A stretch of DNA of 38,245 bases from Lachnotalea glycerini (GTDB lineage Bacteria > Bacillota > Clostridia > Lachnospirales > Lachnospiraceae), in contig NZ_QICS01000022.1 of NCBI RefSeq assembly GCF_003201285.1, forward strand, positions 1 through 38,245, read 5' to 3'. Positions 33,132 to 38,245 of this stretch are shown in pieces; positions within the stretch are counted from its first letter, which is position 1; every line of letters starts with the position of its first letter. A program made the translations under genes and the position numbers. The notes below the pieces were generated by a model. That model saw only the letters and a program-made list of their open reading frames with translations. It was not told where the DNA came from and did no database searches.

Positions 33132-33785
33132 TTATAAATTATTATATTCACGAACTTCTTCATCCTCTTCTTCAGGAGGCATATAGAGTTTAAAAATTTT
33201 GCCTAATATAATTGAATTGGTATAAGCTAGTAATGCGAATCCAATTAAAAACCAAAATGGGAGTAATTGAACTACAAAGCCAATTAAAAGTAGGGATAAA
33301 ACTGTTAATAAAAACATAACGATAGTTTTTGGTAAATGTCTGATACTCATTAAAAGAGAATTTTTAAAGGTTTGTTTTAAGGTATTATCAAATGTAGCAA
33401 GTAATGGAAATATATACACAGATACGAAAAGCCACATTACCAGCAAAAATATAAATATTACAATAAAAATAAATTTATATTTGGTTTCCCAGCTTAGCAT
33501 GATATAAATGTCACCGATAATGATTGCCGCAGATGCTAATAGTATGATACCAATTGCCGCTCCCTGCTTAAAATTTAATTTAAAGGATTTAAAGAAGCTT
33601 TTTATAATATAGGATTCCTCATTTTTAACCATTTTCAATGTGACATAATATAATGCTGTAGTAGCAGGACCTATTGTGATAACAGGAATGCAACAAAAAC
33701 AATAAATTATATTCAATATAATCAGATCAGCTACCTTACTCATAAATGAGAAAAACTTCCCATCTAAACTAAAAATACTTCCCAT
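33132..33785 (-). CDS. YesL-family (DUF624) membrane protein
   Basis: 217 aa integral membrane protein with about five hydrophobic helices and an acidic C-terminal tail (PPEEEDEEVREYNN). The YesL hallmarks are visible: a short N terminus with a helix DLIILNIIYCFCCIPVITIGPATTALYYVTLKMVKNEESYIIKSFFKSFKLNFKQ pattern (Pro-Val-Ile-Thr-Ile-Gly-Pro-Ala-Thr-Thr-Ala core), a KQTFKNS segment near 135-145, and a paired C-terminal hairpin of helices. Such genes often neighbour carbohydrate ABC transporters; function is unknown. RBS AAAGGAGA; it has its own promoter and terminator, so it is monocistronic and divergent from glnN. Confidence 0.82.
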   Translation of the reverse strand: MGSIFSLDGKFFSFMSKVADLIILNIIYCFCCIPVITIGPATTALYYVTLKMVKNEESYIIKSFFKSFKLNFKQGAAIGIILLASAAIIIGDIYIMLSWETKYKFIFIVIFIFLLVMWLFVSVYIFPLLATFDNTLKQTFKNSLLMSIRHLPKTIVMFLLTVLSLLLIGFVVQLLPFWFLIGFALLAYTNSIILGKIFKLYMPPEEEDEEVREYNNL

Positions 33786-33818
33786 TTTGTTCTCCTTTAC
33801 TTTGTACGTATGAAGAAA

Positions 33819-33847
33819 ATTATAACGAAAATAAAGAATAAAAGCAA
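33819..33847 (-). promoter_or_regulatory. Promoter of the YesL-family gene
   Basis: Minus strand TTGCTT (complement of 33842-33847), 17-base spacer, TATAAT (complement of 33819-33824), 34 bases before the start codon. Confidence 0.65.
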
Positions 33848-33939
33848 TACTATTTACAGATGTTTCACAATTTGTTGCTAAAGATAGGCGATGAACTTTG
33901 TATCAGTGGCTTTTTATATAAAAAGTTATATTAACACAA

Positions 33940-33958
33940 TATAGTAAAATATACTATA
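33940..33958. promoter_or_regulatory. Inverted repeat in the yesL-glnN intergenic region
   Basis: TATAGTA (33940-33946), AAATA, TACTATA (33952-33958). It lies about 60 bases upstream of the glnN -35 and could be a regulator site; nothing identifies the protein. Confidence 0.3.
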
Positions 33959-34015
33959 ACATACGCTTTGAATGCTAAATCAAATAATTAATATTACTAA
34001 ATTTTATTTTACTAC

Positions 34016-34044
34016 TTGCATTTTTGCTAGTTTTATTGTATTTT
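34016..34044 (+). promoter_or_regulatory. Probable glnN promoter
   Basis: TTGCAT (34016-34021), a 17-base spacer and TATTTT (34039-34044). TATAAA at 34044-34049 is an alternative -10. Transcription would start near 34051 and give a leader of about 120 bases. Confidence 0.5.
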
Positions 34045-34053
34045 ATAAAAAGA

Positions 34054-34126
34054 CGGAACTAGTTTCCGAGATATTACAGAGTGAGAACAAGGGCGTTCCA
34101 TTTACGGGATTTCCTTGCTTTTTTTT
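34054..34126 (+). promoter_or_regulatory. Attenuator-like leader of glnN with intrinsic terminator
   Basis: A hairpin CGGAA/TTCCG (34054-34068) is followed by a terminator hairpin: CAAGGG (34088-34093) pairs with TCCTTG (34112-34117), and GTTCC (34095-34099) with GGGAT (34106-34110), then eight T (34119-34126). It ends 47 bases before the glnN start, so it must be read through for expression. GGAAC (34055-34059) can instead pair with GTTCC (34095-34099), which would disrupt both hairpins: an antiterminator-like alternative. The sensing factor (ANTAR protein, metabolite or other) is not identifiable. Confidence 0.6.
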
Positions 34127-34173
34127 GTACTTATTTACAAAATTAAATATTACATTTGAAAGGAATGGGAAAC

Positions 34174-36288
34174 ATGGGCGAAGTAATTAATGTTGTTGAT
34201 ATTTTCGGAGAAAACGTATTTAATGATGCAGCAATGCAGGAACGTTTACCAAAGAAAGTATACAAAGATCTTAAGAAAACGATAGAAGAGGGAAAAGAAC
34301 TAGACCTTGGAACAGCTGAAGTAGTGGCACACGCTATGAAAGAATGGGCTATTGAAAAAGGTGCAACTCATTATACACATTGGTTTCAGCCAATGACTGG
34401 AGTAACAGCTGAGAAGCATGATTCATTTATTTCAGCACCTGATAAGAACGGTAAAATAGTTATGGAGTTTTCAGGAAAAGAACTAATTAAAGGCGAGCCA
34501 GATGCTTCTTCATTTCCTTCCGGTGGTTTGAGAGCTACTTTTGAAGCCAGAGGATATACTGCTTGGGACTGTACCTCACCGGCATTTGTAAGAAAGGATG
34601 CAATAGGAGCTACGCTTTGTATTCCAACCGCTTTTTGTTCCTACACAGGTGAATCACTTGATCAAAAGACTCCTTTATTAAGGTCAATGGAGGCAATTAA
34701 TGAGCAGGCGCTTCGTCTTGTTCGATTATTTGGCAATACAGGAGCTACAAGGGTAACTCCATCTGTAGGACCGGAGCAAGAGTACTTTATCGTTGATAAA
34801 GCTAAATATTTACAGAGAAAAGATTTAATTTATACAGGACGTACCTTATTTGGTGCAATGCCGCCTAAGGGCCAGGAATTAGAGGATCACTATTTTGGAA
34901 GCATCAGAGAGCGCATTGCTTCCTATATGAAAGAAGTAAATGAAGAATTATGGAAATTGGGAGTCAGCGCAAAGACACAGCATAATGAGGTTGCCCCTGC
35001 TCAGCATGAATTGGCACCAATTTATGCACAGGCGAACATTGCAGTTGACCACAATCAATTAGTCATGGAAACTCTTAAGAAAGTTGCGGAACGTCATGGA
35101 TTGACTTGTCTTCTTCATGAAAAACCATTTGCTGGTGTCAATGGATCAGGAAAGCATAATAACTGGTCCTTAACAACAGACAATGGAGTCAACCTTTTAG
35201 AACCGGGTAAAACACCACATGATAACATTCAATTTTTATTAGTGTTAACCTGTATTTTAAAAGCTGTGGATAAACATGCAGACCTGCTTCGAGAATCCGC
35301 AGCAGATGTAGGAAATGACCACAGACTTGGGGCAAATGAAGCACCTCCTGCTATTATCTCTGTATTCTTAGGTGAGCAACTGGAAGATGTAATAACCCAG
35401 TTAATCAGCACAGGAGAAGCTAAGAGCAGTAAGCAGGGGGGTAAATTATTAACCGGAGTAAAGAGCCTTCCAGATTTAGCTAAGGACGCGACCGACAGAA
35501 ACAGAACTTCACCATTTGCATTTACGGGAAATAAATTTGAATTTCGTATGGTTGGCTCATCAGATTCTGTTGCAGGTCCAAATGTTGTTCTTAATACAAT
35601 TGTTGCAGAGGCTTTCTCAGAGGTTTGTGATATATTAGAAAAAACAGATGATTTTGATATGGCAGTACATGATTTAATTAAACAATATGCAACAGATCAT
35701 CATAGAATTGTATTTAATGGCAATGGATACTCAGATGATTGGGTGGAAGAGGCAAAAAGAAGAGGACTTCCAAATATTAAGTCTATGGTGGACGCAATTC
35801 CGGCACTTGTTACAGACAAAGCTATTAATTTATATGAGAAATTTAAAGTATTTACGAGAGCAGAGCTTGAGTCTCGTGTTGAAATAGAATATGAAGCTTA
35901 TGCGAAAGCAATTAATATTGAAGCCAGAACAATGATTGATATGGCATCTAAACAGATTATTCCTTCTGTTATTAATTGTACAACAGTACTTGCAAAATCC
36001 ATCAATGCAGTAAAAGCAGCCTGTGATGCAGATATAAGTGTACAGGTTGAATTATTAACAGAAACTTCTGCATTATTATCAGATACAAAAGTTGCATTGG
36101 CAAAACTGATTGATGTAACAGAAGAAGCATCAGAAATAGGAGATGCAAAGAAGCAGGCTGCATTCTTTAGAGATGAAGTAAAGGTGGCAATGGATGAATT
36201 AAGAATTCCGGTTGACAGGCTGGAAATGATTGTTGATAAAGAGCTTTGGCCTATGCCTTCTTATGGAGATTTGATTTTTGAGGTTTAA
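34174..36288 (+). CDS. glnN: Glutamine synthetase type III
   Basis: ATP-dependent synthesis of glutamine from glutamate and ammonium. 704 aa, the large GSIII form rather than the 440-aa GlnA. Seen: N-terminal [54 protein letters not shown] (metal-binding Glu), [24 protein letters not shown] (ATP/glutamate site), [17 protein letters not shown] and the C-terminal [24 protein letters not shown] 34174 is preferred, with AAGGA 9 bases upstream; alternatives at 34156 (TTG) and 34165 (ATG) overlap that site. It is controlled by the leader attenuator and ends in a strong terminator. Confidence 0.96.
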   Translation: MGEVINVVDIFGENVFNDAAMQERLPKKVYKDLKKTIEEGKELDLGTAEVVAHAMKEWAIEKGATHYTHWFQPMTGVTAEKHDSFISAPDKNGKIVMEFSGKELIKGEPDASSFPSGGLRATFEARGYTAWDCTSPAFVRKDAIGATLCIPTAFCSYTGESLDQKTPLLRSMEAINEQALRLVRLFGNTGATRVTPSVGPEQEYFIVDKAKYLQRKDLIYTGRTLFGAMPPKGQELEDHYFGSIRERIASYMKEVNEELWKLGVSAKTQHNEVAPAQHELAPIYAQANIAVDHNQLVMETLKKVAERHGLTCLLHEKPFAGVNGSGKHNNWSLTTDNGVNLLEPGKTPHDNIQFLLVLTCILKAVDKHADLLRESAADVGNDHRLGANEAPPAIISVFLGEQLEDVITQLISTGEAKSSKQGGKLLTGVKSLPDLAKDATDRNRTSPFAFTGNKFEFRMVGSSDSVAGPNVVLNTIVAEAFSEVCDILEKTDDFDMAVHDLIKQYATDHHRIVFNGNGYSDDWVEEAKRRGLPNIKSMVDAIPALVTDKAINLYEKFKVFTRAELESRVEIEYEAYAKAINIEARTMIDMASKQIIPSVINCTTVLAKSINAVKAACDADISVQVELLTETSALLSDTKVALAKLIDVTEEASEIGDAKKQAAFFRDEVKVAMDELRIPVDRLEMIVDKELWPMPSYGDLIFEV

Positions 36289-36307
36289 TTACTAAATTAT
36301 ATAACTT

Positions 36308-36359
36308 AAACAGAAGCAGACAATAATATTTTTTTAATTAATGTTCTGCTTCTGTTTTT
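36308..36359 (+). terminator. Intrinsic terminator of glnN
   Basis: AAACAGAAGCAGA (36308-36320) and TCTGCTTCTGTTT (36345-36357) pair perfectly over 13 bp, followed by further T. Repeat R5 begins at 36361. Confidence 0.85.
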
Positions 36360-36360
36360 A

Positions 36361-36545
36361 TTTCAGTAAGAAATGTCTTGTTGTGGTAACGTATAAAAGT
36401 TTTGACTCCTCGTAAGAAAAAAACATATGCGCACGAATGCAAGTCGATAATATCACTGCGTGACAGCATTCGACGCGACAAAGCGGTCAAGTCCCTCATG
36501 AGTGAGGAATTAGGGAGCTGATGCGGACTGATCCGCCTTCTTGTC
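36361..36545 (+). repeat. Dispersed structured repeat, copy R5
   Basis: A diverged full unit: TTTCAGTAAG, linker TCTTGTTGTGGTAACGTATA, ACTCCTCGTAAGAAA, then a body with GAATGC/GCATTC hairpin and the stem AAAGCGG...AGTCC with GGACT...CCGCCTT enclosing CCTCA-TGAG-TGAGG. The inverted repeats have drifted (CATAGGA has become CAGTAAG), but the internal stems are kept, which suggests selection or RNA function rather than only transposition ends. Confidence 0.75.
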
Positions 36546-36584
36546 TAATGGTGGTTTTTTGTTCGTTATACAGTGAATCATGCC

Positions 36585-36623
36585 AATAGAATAAATAGCA
36601 ATTTGATTCTATTATTCTATTTT
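36585..36623 (+). other. AT-rich hairpin in the glnN-msmX gap
   Basis: AATAGAATAAATAG (36585-36598) pairs with CTATTATTCTATT (36609-36621) with one bulged A, followed by TT. Possible secondary terminator. The rest of 36624-36942 is AT-rich; it holds a TATACT -10-like hexamer at 36787-36792 that may serve msmX, and no gene. Confidence 0.4.
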
Positions 36624-36942
36624 GTATAAAGAAAATACTTGTTTAGTAAACTTGTATAGAGCATAATAAAAAAATTCGTCAAAATGACGCTTATAAATTC
36701 AAAAGATATTACACAGTAGCAGATTTTACAAGGTCTTTAAATAAACTTTGGTTAATTAGAGTATGGAATATAGCATTTGAATGCGCTATACTTACAGTAA
36801 ATTAAAGCTGGTAAGTTAGTTCGTAATTTCTGGTTTTTTCTTTTGTATTAATTCACTGCAAGCAGTAGATTGATATGTTAGCAACAAATAATAAAGCAGT
36901 GGTTTAGTCTTTGGCCACAATCAATTTTAGGAGGAAGATTTA

Positions 36943-38055
36943 ATGGCAAGTTTATCACTTAAGAACATTTGTAAAGTTTATCCTAACGGCTTTGAGGCAG
37001 TTAAGGATTTCAATTTAGAAATTGAAGATAAAGAATTTATCATATTCGTTGGACCATCAGGATGTGGAAAATCTACGACTCTTCGTATGATTGCAGGTCT
37101 TGAAGAAATCAGTTCAGGAGAATTGAGAATTGGTGACAGATTAGTAAATGATGTGGAGCCAAAAGATAGAGATATTGCAATGGTATTTCAGAACTATGCG
37201 TTATATCCTCACATGACAGTATATGATAACATGGCTTTTGGTCTTAAATTAAGAAAAGTACCAAAGGATGAAATAGATAAAATGGTAAAGGAAGCAGCTA
37301 AGATACTTGACCTAGAGAAACTATTAGACCGTAAGCCAAAGGCTTTATCAGGTGGTCAGAGACAACGTGTTGCTATGGGTCGTGCTATAGTTCGTAATCC
37401 TAAAGTATTCCTTATGGATGAACCTTTATCGAATCTTGATGCAAAACTAAGAGTTCAGATGCGTATTGAAATTTCTAAGTTACATAAGAATTTGGGAACG
37501 ACAATCATTTATGTAACACATGATCAGACAGAAGCTATGACATTAGGAACCAGAATTGTAGTAATGAAAGATGGTCTTGTACAACAGGTAGATTCACCAC
37601 AGAACTTATATACAAAGCCAAAGAATTTATTTGTTGCAGGATTTATGGGATCTCCTCAAATGAACATGTTGGATGCCAAAGCTGAAGTGAAAGGTGAAGA
37701 TGTTTATCTTAATATTGGAGAAACTGCTATTAAGCTTCCACCGGCAAAGGCTAAGAAGCTCGTGGATGGCGGCTATAACGGTAAGACAGTTATTCTTGGA
37801 ATTCGTCCGGAAAATGTACATGATTCACAGATGTTTATTGAGTCATCTCCAAATACCGTTCTTGAATCAACAGTTAGTGTTTATGAATTACTTGGTGCGG
37901 AAGTTAACTTACACTTCGATATCGAAGGAACTACAGTTACGGCAAGAGTTGACCCACGTACACAAGCAAGAGTTGGAGATAAGATAAAGGTTGCTTTAGA
38001 TGCTGAGAAGATTCATGTATTTGATAAAGAAACGGAATTAGTTATTACCAATTAA
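36943..38055 (+). CDS. msmX: MsmX/UgpC-type sugar ABC transporter ATPase
   Basis: 370 aa ATPase of the CUT1 (MalK/UgpC/MsmX) type. Walker A GPSGCGKST (37-45), Q-loop VFQNYALYPHMT, signature LSGGQRQRVAMGRA, Walker B VFLMDEPLSNLDAKL, H-loop YVTHDQTEAM, then a C-terminal regulatory OB/TOBE region (about 240-370) with GIRPENVH. It has no permease or binding protein beside it, the usual state of MsmX, a shared ATPase that serves several oligosaccharide and polyol importers encoded elsewhere. AGGAGGAAG precedes ATG 36943, and a terminator follows at once, so it is monocistronic. Confidence 0.93.
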   Translation: MASLSLKNICKVYPNGFEAVKDFNLEIEDKEFIIFVGPSGCGKSTTLRMIAGLEEISSGELRIGDRLVNDVEPKDRDIAMVFQNYALYPHMTVYDNMAFGLKLRKVPKDEIDKMVKEAAKILDLEKLLDRKPKALSGGQRQRVAMGRAIVRNPKVFLMDEPLSNLDAKLRVQMRIEISKLHKNLGTTIIYVTHDQTEAMTLGTRIVVMKDGLVQQVDSPQNLYTKPKNLFVAGFMGSPQMNMLDAKAEVKGEDVYLNIGETAIKLPPAKAKKLVDGGYNGKTVILGIRPENVHDSQMFIESSPNTVLESTVSVYELLGAEVNLHFDIEGTTVTARVDPRTQARVGDKIKVALDAEKIHVFDKETELVITN

Positions 38056-38069
38056 TATAAGATTATAGG

Positions 38070-38099
38070 AAAGTGTCAGCTTGCTGGCACTTTTTTTTT
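38070..38099 (+). terminator. Intrinsic terminator of msmX
   Basis: AAAGTGTCAG (38070-38079), loop CTTG, CTGGCACTTT (38084-38093), with one G-U pair and a T-run to 38099. The repeat inverted repeat TTTCATAGGA (38097-38106) overlaps the end of the T-run. Confidence 0.9.
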
Positions 38100-38108
38100 C
38101 ATAGGAGC
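38097..38108 (+). repeat. Dispersed repeat half-site R6 interrupted by the intron
   Basis: TTTCATAGGA (38097-38106) plus GC is the left arm of the repeat junction seen intact at 15600-15616. The right arm TCCTAT is missing, replaced by the intron-like sequence. Confidence 0.6.
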
Positions 38109-38245
38109 GTGTCCAGCGAAGCTGGACCACACCAGTCGGTGCCAGTCCGATTATGGTAATCGCCAGTGAGCCATATAGTCAAACTCGGTGCGTTGTAGTA
38201 ATGCAGGGTGCTAAGCGAGTGGGTAATGTAACTTCGAAAGAGGTG
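38109..38245 (+). mobile_element. Probable group II intron 5' end, truncated by the window end
   Basis: The sequence changes character at 38109: GC-rich, non-coding, with strong short stems (GTCCAGC-GAA-GCTGGAC at 38111-38127). It starts GTGTCC, compatible with the GUGYG-type 5' end of group II introns. It lies exactly at the repeat junction where the intron tail at 1-146 ends. I do not see enough of domain I to be sure, and EBS sequences are beyond the window. A different inserted element remains possible. Confidence 0.45.

Noticed and set aside
34051-34173. T-box or glutamine riboswitch before glnN
   Set aside because: No T-box core and no glutamine riboswitch consensus could be recognised; only the terminator and a possible antiterminator are supported.

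Overview
The window looks like chromosome of a low-GC anaerobic Firmicute, most likely a Lachnospiraceae / Clostridium cluster XIVa relative. That placement is an inference from strong AAGGAGG-type ribosome binding sites, TTG/GTG starts, a type III glutamine synthetase, a lone MsmX-type ATPase, and non-PTS sugar catabolism genes. No rRNA, tRNA, CRISPR array, phage or transposase gene was seen.

Layout. (1) 1-350: the 3' end of a group II intron (domains V and VI), then a copy of a structured repeat. (2) 549-15491, plus strand: a pentose/pentulose uptake and catabolism region. It holds an RbsA/LsrA-type ATPase, two permeases, a lipoprotein binding protein, ribokinase, a DeoR-type regulator, a second degenerate ATPase, an AlsE/Rpe-type epimerase, an L-xylulose-kinase-like FGGY kinase, an UlaE-type L-xylulose-5-phosphate 3-epimerase, transketolase and aldose 1-epimerase. 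(3) 15723-20128, plus strand: phospholipid genes (PAP2 protein, UPF0104/flippase-like protein, phosphatidylserine synthase, phosphatidylserine decarboxylase), then a threonine-aldolase-type enzyme. (4) 20286-24551: a secreted DUF1002 protein and a two-component system whose kinase has many membrane segments. (5) 24810-32408, minus strand: an alpha/beta hydrolase, then an operon under a LacI regulator: class II ketose-bisphosphate aldolase, FGGY kinase, GatD-like dehydrogenase, aldo-keto reductase and PfkB kinase. It resembles the galactitol/tagatose-phosphate route but has no PTS genes. (6) 33132-36288: a YesL-family membrane protein (minus) divergent from glnN (plus), which has an attenuator-like leader. 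(7) 36943-38055: an MsmX-type ATPase. (8) 38097-38245: a repeat half-site followed by what is probably the 5' end of a second group II intron.

The least explained component is a dispersed repeat of about 150-180 bases. It occurs as full or partial copies at 150, 15600, 21237, 32504 (three tandem units), 36361 and 38097, always in the same orientation. It has 10-base TTTCATAGGA/TCCTATGAAA inverted repeats and a body that can fold into a bulged hairpin plus a long stem whose pairing differs between copies. Most copies sit just downstream of intrinsic terminators. Both intron ends abut the inverted repeat of this element, so the intron appears to use it as a target.

Functionally, the two sugar regions feed central metabolism from different sides. 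The first phosphorylates pentoses/pentuloses and passes them through epimerases to transketolase. The second converts a hexitol- or ketose-phosphate to a ketose bisphosphate and splits it to trioses. The second operon has no transporter of its own.
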